Positions 34,541 to 43,691 of a stretch of DNA of 64,000 nt are shown here, piece after piece; position 1 is the stretch's first letter, and each line of letters starts with the position of its first letter. Position numbers and translations under genes: made by a program. The notes below the pieces were generated by a model, which was given only the letters and a program-made list of their open reading frames with translations, did no database searches and was not told where the DNA came from. Source of the stretch: Spirogloea muscicola (lineage: Eukaryota > Streptophyta > Zygnematophyceae > Spirogloeales > Spirogloeaceae); the NCBI GenBank assembly GCA_009602725.1, contig WELB01000032.1:298636-362635 (forward strand), read 5' to 3'.

Positions 34541-35742
34541 CTGGTCGAGGGCCTCTTGTAGCTGCTGATAGTCTGGCTCTTGTTTCAATCCGGCTTCATA
34601 TGCTGACACTGCCTGCAATGACCTTTCAGTGTTAGGCGGAAGCCTTCTCCACTGCTTAAAACTCTTACCTGTATGTAATTTCTTTCAAACGTACTCACAA
34701 GAAGCTGGCAGCTCTGTCACCTGACTACCGGAATGTACCAACTGGGGGCTGAAGGTCACGCACAAATGAAGGCGCAAAACATCATCAAGATACATGACTC
34801 AGTACCTCCTCAAATCTTCCAAGACCGTGAAGAGCTATGCCCACACGAAGATGAGCCTTTCCCCAGTCTGGCTTCAGCTCCACTGCCTGTGGATGCAGAC
34901 TCTCACAGAAGGGCATCAACTTTGTTTGAGGAACTTATCCATGCGAACTCCACAAGGTCCTGGCCTGCAAGCCCAGCCAACATCGCATGCTTCTTGCACT
35001 GCATGGTTGCTTGATTGGGGGTAGTGCCGTGACATACTCTGAGTGCATCCTCGAGCGCCTGCCTGAAATCCTTGAGACCTGCATGTGCGGCAGACCTGTT
35101 GCTGAAGAGGACAGCATTCCTGCTCGTAGCAGAGTGCAATGAACCCATTCCTGTCAGCTTGTTATATCAAGGATATGCATGCAGAGCTAGCACTAGCTAG
35201 CTTAGGAGGTCGAGGATGTCAGAGTTAGGAACTCCCAGACGATGGCCATTAGTGTCATGTGCCAAAAGGCTAGGCTGTCGACCCGCAGTGAGGTAGAGTA
35301 CCTCAAATGACAGCGCAGGTCAATAGCTGAGCAGGGAGGACAGCAATTTCATGTGGCATGTCACAAGGCGGGCTCTGCTGGCTCACTGGGGCGTCAGAAC
35401 TATGGCCCTGCCGAAGCACTGCACAGCCTCCTTGTACTTGCCCTTCCCAAAGGCCGCATTTCCCTTCTCTTTGGACTTGGCTGCCTGACAGCAGAGGACC
35501 AATTACGCATCACAATCCATCGCCATCGTTACTGACGCAATTGCCTCTGCAAAGTCATGGGAGGCCTCACATAGCAGGGCCCAACTCAGCAGCCGCAACC
35601 ACAGCCTGGGCAACTGCATGCAGATGCTACAGTACCTCAAGGATAAGGAGAGGACCTCAGTTTCTGCGCGCGACGGCGTAGCTGCTGGGAGCTCTTGGCC
35701 AGGAGCGTCCGCCGAGGGCACGAACGTGGCACCTGCAAAGTC
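34541..35742 (-). CDS. TPR co-chaperone-like protein (partial model)
   Basis: Phase-consistent minus-strand exons: 35656-35742 (FVPSADAPGQELPAATPSR), 35387-35484 (AKSKEKGNAAFGKGKYKEAV), 35038-35119 (NAVLFSNRSAAHAGLKDFRQ), 34806-34886 (AVELKPDWGKAHLRVGIAL) and 34541-34612 (AVSAYEAGLKQEPDYQQLQ). Together these form one complete three-motif TPR domain of the Hop/STI1, RPAP3 or SGT type, including the K-x3-N/N-x3/K-x3-R-like carboxylate-clamp spacing (KEKGN, SNRS, KAHLR) that binds EEVD tails of Hsp70/Hsp90. Whether the protein ends soon after or carries a further domain is unresolved. An acidic minus-strand segment at about 35,880-36,015 (EEDDDDFPE) may be an upstream exon. Confidence 0.75.
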
Positions 35743-36087
35743 CTACGACAAGCAAAGTCCAGGTGGGGTCGTCTGTGTCCGTGACCACTGCTGCCAAAGT
35801 CCCCCAGCTTGACGAGGACGAGGACGAGGACAGCAGGACACGGAAGCAGCCGCTCGATTGAGGCGGCGAGAGGCCAGTGAGAAGAGGTGCTGCCCACCTC
35901 GGGGAAGTCGTCGTCATCCTCCTCTGCCGCTGCGCCCGCCGCCGCAAGGGCGCCTGGCCCGCTGCCCTGGCCCGCCGCCGAGAACTCTGGGCGCGCGATT
36001 GCACGCCTGCGCGCCCTTTCAAGGAGCCACCATTGCCACAGGAAGGGTGGAGCTCGTGGCTCGCCCGGCGCCACCCGGGTGTTTATG

Positions 36088-36110
36088 ACTTAGGGTTTAG
36101 GAGTTAAGGT
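36088..36110. promoter_or_regulatory. Telo-box-like motif
   Basis: CTTAGGGTTTAGGAG contains TTAGGGTTT, the exact reverse complement of the plant telo-box AAACCCTAA. It lies at the 5' side of the TPR gene on its sense strand (CCTAAACCCTAAG). Confidence 0.45.
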
Positions 36111-36283
36111 TCAGCCGGGGTGGGGGCGTCGGGCGCACCCGCCCAGGCGGCCTTGGCTTCGTCGTGGAAGCCGTCGCGCTGGAGGAGGTGGCCGTAGGGC
36201 TGCAGGAACTTGGGCACGCGGCGCACGTACTCGGGCGCCCCCTTGAGCGGCCGCCCGCCGCCAGCGGTGCCGCCGCCGCGCAT
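36104..36283 (-). CDS. Small ORF or first exon, unrecognised
   Basis: A 59-residue minus-strand frame starts MRGGGTAGGGRPLKGAPEY, continues VRRVPKFLQPYGHLLQRDGF and ends APTPAEP. The middle looks like ordered protein. It could be a separate short gene or an upstream exon of the TPR gene. No donor is obvious before its stop. Confidence 0.35.
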   Translation of the reverse strand: MRGGGTAGGGRPLKGAPEYVRRVPKFLQPYGHLLQRDGFHDEAKAAWAGAPDAPTPAEP

Positions 36284-36299
36284 GGCAGGAAAGCGAGAG

Positions 36300-37690
36300 A
36301 GGAGAGAGCGCGAGAAGGCGCGCGGGGCGCATCAAATGGAAGGGTGGCCGAGCCAAACCAACACATTGTTCAGGCAACAGCTAGTGCAAGTAGTGGGGCT
36401 ACCTGGAACGAAGGCCCTATGCCGAAGGGGCTAAGGTAACAGTGTGCGCAGAGAAGTGGCTCTCCCAATGGCGGCAAGGGCTGTGAGAAGCCAGCCCGAA
36501 AACAATTGACAAGGTTCGAAGGGGCCAAACTACGAGCTAAGCAGCGACTACGGGGCCTGGAGAGCAAGCGCGGCCAGATGATCTGGTGGCTGGGAGAGGC
36601 CAGCCCAAAAGAATGGACAAGGTCTGAAGGAGTCGGAGAAGTGGCTCTCCCAATGGGGGCAAGGGCTGTGAGAAGCCAGCCCGAAAAGAATTGACAAGGT
36701 TCGAAGGGGCCAAAGTACGAGCTAAGCAGCGACTGCGGGGCCTGAAGAGGCCATGGCAGAGCGGGGGAGGATGGACCACTCAGTAGTCACGAGTGAGGAG
36801 CCTCAAATCCGACAGACTAGCTGCCGGCAAATTATCCCCCTGACGAAAGCCGAAGCGCAGAGGAAAGAGAGGTGCCACTCCCAATGGGGGGCAAGGGCTG
36901 TGAAAGCCCAGCCCGAAGAAAAATTGACAAAAGGTTCGAAGGGGCCAAATGATGGAGGGGCCTGAAGATGCTATGTCGGAACGGGGGAGGATGGACCACT
37001 CAGTAATTACGAGTGAGGAGCCTCAAATCCGACAGACTAGCTGCCGGAAAACTATCCCCCTGACGAAAGCCGGAGGCCGCAGCGAGAGCACGGCCAGCAC
37101 GCAGATGCAAGGCGTGGGCCATGGACCGCTGAAGGGAGGAAAACCAGCCCACAGAAGAAATAAGTGGGGCGAGGAGGTCAGCTCTTCCGAGAGCTCACTT
37201 CCAAGAGGGGGCGGGGGCTGTGAATGGCCAGCCCAAAAAGAAGACGGCTCGCCCATAAGAAAGTGAATGGACAATGTCCGCAGGCATCAAAGGCCACAAA
37301 ATAGTGCCCGGAAAGACAAAACTACACACCAAGACACGAAATGATGCAGATGGATGCTTAGTAACCACGAGTGAGCAACAGCAAATCAGAATAACTCGAA
37401 GCAGGAAAAGCGGCACTCTGCCGAGACCCTGAGGCAGCAGCCATTGCGCGGCCGGCGGGCGTGTGGACCGCACGAGCCTGAGAGCGCTGGAGCGAGACCG
37501 CCAGTCGCATTCGAAAGACCTGAGCGAGGGAGCCGGCAGCATTGAAGCCTGGCGAACCCGGCCGCCGCTCGATGGCCCCGCCGGGCGAGCCGCTGGAGGA
37601 GATCCAACCAGCCCCTGCCGAAGGCCCCGTGAACGTCAACGGCCAGGGCCGCGAAGTCATGGCCTGGAGGGTGGTCAGCCTCGCGCTCTC
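36300..37690 (-). mobile_element. Nested minus-strand LINE 3' ends
   Basis: At least four reverse-orientation pieces are stacked: tails at 36,450-36,560, 36,590-36,660 and 36,640-36,840; a further tail plus C-terminal codons at 36,880-37,140; a GGGCTGTGAATGGCCAGCCC tail at 37,208-37,228; and a longer C-terminal piece at 37,350-37,660 (ALAVDVHGAFGRGWLDLLQR, FNAAGSLAQVFRMRLAVSLQ, ending DLLLLTRGY). Repeated breakpoints within tails show insertion into earlier copies. Confidence 0.85.
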
Positions 37691-37699
37691 CCTCTCCTC

Positions 37700-37715
37700 G
37701 CGCTAGGTCGCCGGC

Positions 37716-37754
<39 letters not shown>

Positions 37755-40700
37755 CCTCCAAAACTCCGGGCCGCCGCCGGCGTCGCCGCCGGCGGCGGCC
37801 AGGGGTTCTGCCATCCCGCCTCTCGAACCGCCCAGCCTTCCGCAGTCGGCGCCATCGACGCCGCCCCCGTCACCGCCGCCTCCAACCCCGCCGAGCGAGC
37901 CGGCTTNCCCCCATCTCTTCCGCCGCCGTCACCCCCGCCTGCCGAGCCCGCGCGCGTGCTGTGCCCAACTTGTCCTCGGGATTTCGCAACTTGCTGCGGT
38001 GTCTCATTGCACCGGAAAGACTGCAAGGGGAATGCCAGCCCCACCGGCACGCCGCCCGCAGCGGCCGTAGCGGCTTGCAGCCCCATCGCCCCGGCCCTGG
38101 CATTTACTCAGGCGGAGCATATCACGGAGCATACCATGGAGGCCATTACTCTATCGCCTCCCGCCCGAGAGAAGCGTCGGGCATCTGCGCTATCGCCTCC
38201 ACCCCTGAGATGCGAGGGGACCCGCGAGGTGACCACGCTCGTCCATCCTCAGGGTACCATGCCCCATGTGCTCGGCCCTGACGTCCCTGAGTGCTTCTCC
38301 GGCGTCAGAGGTGCCGCAGCCGCCACCGCCCGCCGAGCCGTCGCCACAACTGCCGCTGTCGTCCCCACCGCCCCCATCTCCCCCGACGCCGCCTTCCCAA
38401 CCATCCGCCATCCCGCCTCTCAAACAGCCTAGCCCTCCAGTCGGCGCCATTGACGCCGCCCCTGTCGCCGCTGCCTCCAACTCCGCCGAGCGAGCCGGCT
38501 TCACTGCCGTCGCCCCCCCCTCACTCGCCCGAACCACTGCTGTGCCAGCACTGCCAGAGGACCTTCACCTCGCGGTCCGGCCAGGCCAACCACGAGCAAG
38601 CCTGCACGTGCAGTAACAGCCGTGCAGCACAGGCGCGGAGCGCAGCGGCAGCGCGTGGTCGTCGGGGCAGACCAGGCAGGACTCCCGCGCCGTCCCCGCC
38701 CACGCCCCATCACTGGCAGTGGCTGGCTGGCCTCGACCTGGCCGCAGTCCACCGCCAGGCGGCCCTGCCGCTCCTCCGCCACATTCCGCGCTGGGTGCGC
38801 CCGCACCTCCGCCGCGCGCTCCGCTCAGTGACGCAGCGGATTGGCGCGGACCACCGGGACGAGGCGGCGTGGAAGTTATTCCTCCTCTTTCCCAGCTGCT
38901 GCTTGGGCGTGCCTCTCCCGACAGCCGCAGGCAGGGCCAGCAGCCCATGCTGGAGCGCGTCCAGTTGTTTGAGAGCGGGCACTGGGAGGAGCTTCTGGCA
39001 TCATGACGCCGCCGTGGCAGCCTCTGCGGCCTACCGTGGTGGCACAGGGACAGCGCCCGACAGGGCCGCCTGCGTCCGCCGGGCACTTCGCTTCGGCCAC
39101 GCGGGTGAGCTTTCCAGGGCTGTGCAGGCCCTCGACGATGCTATGCAGGCGCCAACCAATACGGCGACTCGGGCGGCCCTGGACTCCCTGCACCCCCCGG
39201 CGAGCTCCCCCCTGCCACCGTGGTTGGCCGCCTTCGCACCGCCAGAGGAGGTGGTCTTGGATGCCAACGCCCTCAAAAAGGCTTTGCAGACCAGCCGTCG
39301 CGCAGCCGCCGGCGGCCCCTCCCGCATGCTTACTGAGCACCTGCGGGAGATCTTCATCGAGGGAGAGGCTGCGGACTTCAACGCGCTGCTGCAGATCTGC
39401 CAGCATCTGGCCCGGGACAATGTGCCGGTCGGCATCCGCGGCGTACTGTGCACGAGCACGCTGCTCGCCCTCGACAAGCCGAGCGGGGGAGTCAGGCCCA
39501 TTGCCATTGGGGAGGTCCTCTACCGCCTGGTGAGCCGCGTTCTCTGGCAGCAGCATGCGGGGCCGGCGCAGGTGCACCTGCCGCCACATCAATATGGCGC
39601 GGGGCTGCGGAGTGGGGGCGAGGCCGTGGTCCACGGGGTCCGTGCAACCTTGGACCAACACCCGGGGTGGCTGGTACTGGCCGTCGACGCAAAAAATGCG
39701 TTCAACACCGTGGAGCGCGCCTGCATTGCAGAGGAGCTCCGGGCCGCCTTCCCCTCCCTGGTACCCTTTTTCCGCTTGGGGTACGGTCAGCCCAGCGACC
39801 TCCTCTGGAGGATGGGGGGTGACCAAGTGGAGGTCCTGCAGTCCCAAGCGGGCACGCGGCAAGGGGACCCCCTCGCCGGCTTCTTCTTTGCGCTCGCTCA
39901 CCACCAGCTCTGCAGGCTACCGCGGCGGCACATCCAGGGGTCCTACTGCCCACCTTCGCTGACGACACCACCATGGTTGGCCCTCCGGAAGACGTGGCGG
40001 CAGCCTTCGTCACCTTCAAGCAGCAGTTGGCCACCCTCGGCCTGTCCACCCGGGCGTCAAAGTGCGCAGCTTGGTCCCCCTGCGGCCTCCCATCCACCCT
40101 GGCGCTGCCCCCCGGATGCCTGACTCCTGCAGACGGCTTCACCCTCCTGGGGTCCCCATCTGGGCGCCGTCCTTCGTGGAGGGGCAGCCGCGAGCCCGCC
40201 TCGAGGAGCACCTCCAGCCTGCGGCCCGGCTCCCCGAGCTGCAGGATATGCAGCTGGCACTGGCCATGTTGACCAAGGCCATTGCGTAGAGACCCCAGTA
40301 TCTGACGCGGGCCACCCCGCCGTCCCCAGGGGCGCTGGCGGCGCACGCGGATTTTGACGCAGGCATGGTGACGAGCCTGGCGGCCCTGGTCCGCCACCAG
40401 GGCTTCCCCCAGTCGCCTGCCGCTCTTTATAAGGCGACGCTACCCCTCAGTTACGGCGGTTTCAGTTTGCGCCCGCTCGTCCATTCCTGCCGGGCGGCGT
40501 ACCTCAGCAGCTGGGCGCAGACAGCCGCCTCCGTGGCCCAGCGCTTCTTGGTCCACGGCCGGCGTGCGCTGGAGCAGGCGGTGGTGGAGGTAGAATCGGG
40601 TGTGCTGCCTTTCCAGGCGTCGCTACGCTCCTCCCACCAGGAGCTGCTCGCGACGCACCTGGACCAGGCGGGCCAGGCGGTCTCCTTTGCGCACCTCGCG

Positions 40701-41775
40701 CACACCGCCGACCTGCGCGTCCAAGCGCGCTTCGCAGCCGGACGGACAAGGCCGCCTTCACCACCGCCTTGCTGCAGCTCCCGGAGGCGGACCTGCGCGG
40801 GCGCGCGACACTCCACTTGGCGTCTTCCCCAGGGGCCGCGGCGTGGCTCCAGGCCCTCCTCCTCAACGACGCCCTCACTCTCTGACGAGGTATTTCGCAG
40901 TGCCGTCCACCGGCTCCTGGGCCTGCTGCCGCCATGCCTCCAGGGTGTGCGTCAGTGCGAATGTGGCGAGCGAGGTGCCGAGCCTGGGGAGCTGGCCGCT
41001 TATGTTCTGCGCTGTTCCCACGGCGGAGAGCGGACAACGGCCCACGACCGCCTTCTGGATGCGATGCATGGCATCCTGGTGGAGGCTGGCTTCTCGGTGG
41101 CAGCGGAGAACTCCGCCGTCATGCCGCTCCAGCAAAGGGCCGACGGTCTCCACGCACGTCGTGTAGACCTTGTGGCCACCCCACAAGCCGGCGGGCCACG
41201 TCTTATCCTGGACGTGGTGACCACAGACGCACACGACCGCTCACACCCAGCCCAATGTGCCATCAAGGCTGGGTATGCGGTCGCCTGCGCCGCTCGAGCT
41301 AAGGAGCTCATATATGCTGATCATCCGCGGGAAGACGAGTTCTTCCCGCTGGCTATCGACACGCATGGGGCATTGGGCGCGCTCGGTTGCTCGAGCTGCT
41401 CAACCAGCTCGCCCGCCACGCCATCGTCCGCCGCTTCCATGGGGAGCCAGTGGGCTTTCCTGCAGCCGGGTCGCTAGCGCAGGTGTACCGGATGCGCTTG
41501 GCCGTCTCGCTGCAGAGGTCTATGGCCCGCGCGCTGCACCTGCGTGCCGGCAGAGCCCTCGCTGCTGCCTCTGGCTCTGGCCAGGGGACCCACTTCCAGG
41601 AGCCTAGCTTCTCTGACCTGAGGCTGCTTAGCAGGGGTTACTGAGTAATACGTAGCTGCTGTATTTCTTGTTGTGCTTGTTTTTCTTAGCGCTTCCCCTG
41701 GCCCCCTTCTCGTACTTCGTTCCTTCCTTTTTGGGCTGGCTTTTCCAGCCCCTATCCTCGATGGGCGAGCCCTTC
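37700..41775 (+). mobile_element. Near full-length LINE with CCHC fingers, RT and nuclease-like domain
   Basis: The 5' edge is at a GCC triplet run (37,707-37,753). Two CCHC fingers follow: CPTCPRDFATCC...H...C near 37,962 and CQHCQRTFTSRS...H...C near 38,542. The RT domain spans about 39,250-40,110 (LLALDKPSGGVRPIAIGEVL, AVDAKNAFNTV, GTRQGDPLAGFFFALA, FADD at about 39,955). Downstream lie CECGERG...H...RCSHGGERTTAH (zinc knuckle, about 40,960) and a PD-(D/E)XK-like block GGPRLILDVVTTD (about 41,187). The C-terminus SFSDLRLLSRGY stops at 41,644. The tail has GGGCTGGCTTTTCCAGCCC and GGGCGAGCCC. The copy is inactive: frame changes near 38,930/39,000, 39,950, 40,150, 40,740, 40,880 and 41,390, and an in-frame TAG at 40,287. 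The layout fits site-preferring LINEs with restriction-like nuclease (R2/CRE/NeSL-like); clade is not certain. Confidence 0.9.
37811..38560 (+). repeat. Tandem duplication of the LINE's finger module (about 597-bp period)
   Basis: CCATCCCGCCTCTC followed by a Pro-coding stretch (GTCGGCGCCAT, GACGCCGCCCC, GAGCGAGCCGGCTT) occurs at 37,811 and again at 38,408, each leading to a CCHC finger about 150 bases later. The two fingers therefore probably arose by duplication of one module. An N sits at 37,907 in unit 1. Confidence 0.75.
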
Positions 41776-41945
41776 CTTCGGTCAGCGTACTTGCGCTCCT
41801 TACTCCGAGCCGCCAAAGCGACCGCTTGCCCAGCGAGCGTCGCCGACTTTGCGGGGTTGGCGGAGTCGTCGCAATCTGCAGTCACCACATCTGCGACGAT
41901 ACGCGGACCTCCGCGTCCGAAGGTCCGAAGGGGCCGAAAAGTGCT
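41776..41945 (-). mobile_element. Older opposite-strand LINE nuclease-domain fragment
   Basis: Minus-strand frame reads GRGGPRIVADVVTADCDDSA then KSATLAGQAVALAARSKERKY. It aligns with GGPRLILDVVTTDAHDRSHP and YAVACAARAKELIY of the long LINE but is clearly diverged. The + strand element's tail ends directly against it, showing that the younger copy inserted into an older, oppositely oriented copy. Confidence 0.75.
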
Positions 41946-42084
41946 GAAAGATGGAAAGTGACGGCATGACCAGCACGCTGGAAGCGAATGGCGCAGCACC
42001 CAGCTGTGCTGGCACCCCCATCATTGAGTCTACAGCGCTCCCAGGCACTCGCGATACACCAGCGTGCTGGTCGTGCATTAGCCC

Positions 42085-42625
42085 AGGCTAATGGCTTCCG
42101 TGGTGGTGGTTTGGCGCCTCAGTATAGCTTGTCCGATGTGCATATGCTCACTCGGGGATATTAGTGTCCCCTTAGCCAGCTCATTACCCAGTTAACAGGA
42201 CATTTGTAAGGGCTAGAATTGGCCTCCCTTTCAATTTCATGCGCACCGCGCAACTTCTCACTACTCCCACTCCCAGCCGGCTCCCAGGTAGTGGTGCGCT
42301 GGAGCGGCCTTCAGAGGCCCAGTCCAAGTGGGGCCCCTCTCGTACTTTCTTCATCCTTTTTTGGGCTGGCTTTTCCAGCCCCTATTTACAATGGGCGAGC
42401 CCTCTCTCTTTCGACCGTATACCGTATGCGATTGTCCATTCTTTTTTGGGCTGGCTTTGCCAGCCCCTCTTCTCTATGGGCGCGCACTTCCTCCGATTGT
42501 CAGTCTCCCTTCAGCAGTCCATTGGCCACGCCTTGCATCTGCGTGCTGGCCGTGCTCTCGCTGCGGCCTCCGGCTTTCGTCAAGGGGATAGTTTTCCAGC
42601 AGCTAGTCTGTCGGATTTGAGGCCT
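42085..42625 (+). mobile_element. Stack of LINE 3' ends
   Basis: Three + strand fragments: one with ending GFRGGGLAPQYSLSDMHMLT (copy of 1,115-1,290, including the AATTGGCCTCCCTTTCA module), tail B at about 42,355-42,400, tail C at about 42,443-42,495, then a C-terminal piece HALHLRAGRALAAASGF cut at 42,625 by the next insertion. Confidence 0.8.
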
Positions 42626-42629
42626 CCTC

Positions 42630-43309
42630 CCCTGGCCCCTTCGTCGCGTGGACCTTGTGGCCACCCCACCGGCAGGCGGGCCACGTCTTCTCCTGGACGT
42701 GGTGACCACCGACTCCTATGACCGCTGCCATCCAACCCAGTGTGTCTGGGCCAGCCCCTCTTTTCTATGGGCGCGCTTTTCTTCTTCTAGTGTGCCACCA
42801 AAGCTGGGTATGCGGTAGCCTGCGCAGCTCGGGCCAAGGAGCTAAAATACGCAGATCACCCGCGGAAGACGAGTTCTTCCCGCTCGCCATCGATACGCAC
42901 GGGGCGCTGGGCGCTCGGTGGTGGGCGCTCGGTGGCTCGAGCTGCTCAACCAGCTCTCTCGTCACGCCATTGCCCGCCGCTTCCATGGGGAGCCGGTGGA
43001 CTCCCATGCAGCAGGCTCGCTAGCGCAGGTGTACCGCATGCGCTTGGCCGTCTCGCTGCAGAGGTCTATGGCCCGCGCGCTGCACCTGCGTGCAGGCAGA
43101 GCCCTCGCTGCTGCCTCCTGGCTCTGGCCAGGGGACCCGCTTCCAGGAACCCAGTCTCTCTGACCTGAGGCTGCTTAGCAGGGGTTACTGAGTGCTTCGT
43201 AGCTGCTTCGCTTCTTTTCTGTGCTTGTTGTTCTTCGTACTTCCCCAGGCCCCTTCTCGTCCTTTGTACATTCTTTCTGGGCTGGCTTTTTCCAGCCCCT
43301 ATCCTCAAT
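42630..43309 (+). mobile_element. 5'-truncated LINE copy, nuclease domain to tail
   Basis: Begins within the nuclease-like domain (VDLVATPPAGGPRLLLDVVT) and continues through KELKYADHPRE, a short duplication of GCGCTCGGTGG near 42,912, and the C-terminus to a stop at 43,187-43,189. It carries two tail-only insertions, at 42,745-42,788 and 43,310-43,374. Close in sequence to the long element at 37,700, so from the same subfamily. Confidence 0.85.
42745..42788 (+). mobile_element. 44-base tail-only insertion with target duplication
   Basis: The insert TCTGGGCCAGCC... to ...GGGCGCGCTTTTCTTCTTCT interrupts the nuclease-domain codons. AGTGTG at 42,739-42,744 is repeated at 42,789-42,794. Removing it restores alignment to the long element. 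It contains only the 3' arm of hairpin 1, hairpin 2 and the CTT tail. Confidence 0.85.
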
Positions 43310-43374
43310 ACCTTGTCAATTCTTTTCGGGCTAGCTTCTCACAGCCCTTGCCCCCATTGGGAGAGCCACTTCTT
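43310..43374 (+). mobile_element. 65-base tail-only insertion with 11-bp target duplication
   Basis: A subfamily A tail (ACCTTGTCAATTC, GGGCTAGCTTCTCACAGCCC, TTGGGAGAGCCACTTCTT) splits the subfamily B tail of the copy ending at 43,309. CTATCCTCAAT at 43,299-43,309 is repeated at 43,375-43,385. Both hairpins are present and no coding sequence remains. Confidence 0.85.
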
Positions 43375-43625
43375 CTATCCTCAATGGGCGAGCCCTTCTC
43401 TTTATCCTCAATGGGCGAGCCCTTCTCTCACTCGTAACTACTGAGTGGTCCATCCTCCCCCGTTCTGACATAGCATCTTCAGGCCCTTTAGTAGCTGCTT
43501 AGCGCTTTTTAGGCCCCTCCATAATTTGGCCCCTTCGAACCTTTTGTCAATTCTTTTTCGGGCTGGCTTTTCACAGCCCTTGCGCCCATTGAGAGTGCCA
43601 CTATTCTCTCTTTCGAGGCTGGCCT
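43375..43625 (+). mobile_element. Further tail pieces, one with duplicated end
   Basis: TATCCTCAATGGGCGAGCCC plus TTCTCT occurs twice in a row (43,376-43,401 and 43,403-43,428), then a C-terminal stub CTCGTAACTACTGA and a subfamily A tail ending at about 43,612 (TTGAGAGTGCCACTATTCTC). Confidence 0.75.
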
Positions 43626-43691
43626 CTCCCTCCAGTGCCCTGCCGCGCCGCCCGCCCCGCCTCGCCTCGCCTTGCCCGCCGCATAGCCGCC

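Noticed and set aside
38291-41644. LINE open frames as host reverse-transcriptase genes
   Set aside because: Several frame changes and a stop, a transposon-type tail and many truncated relatives show a mobile element.
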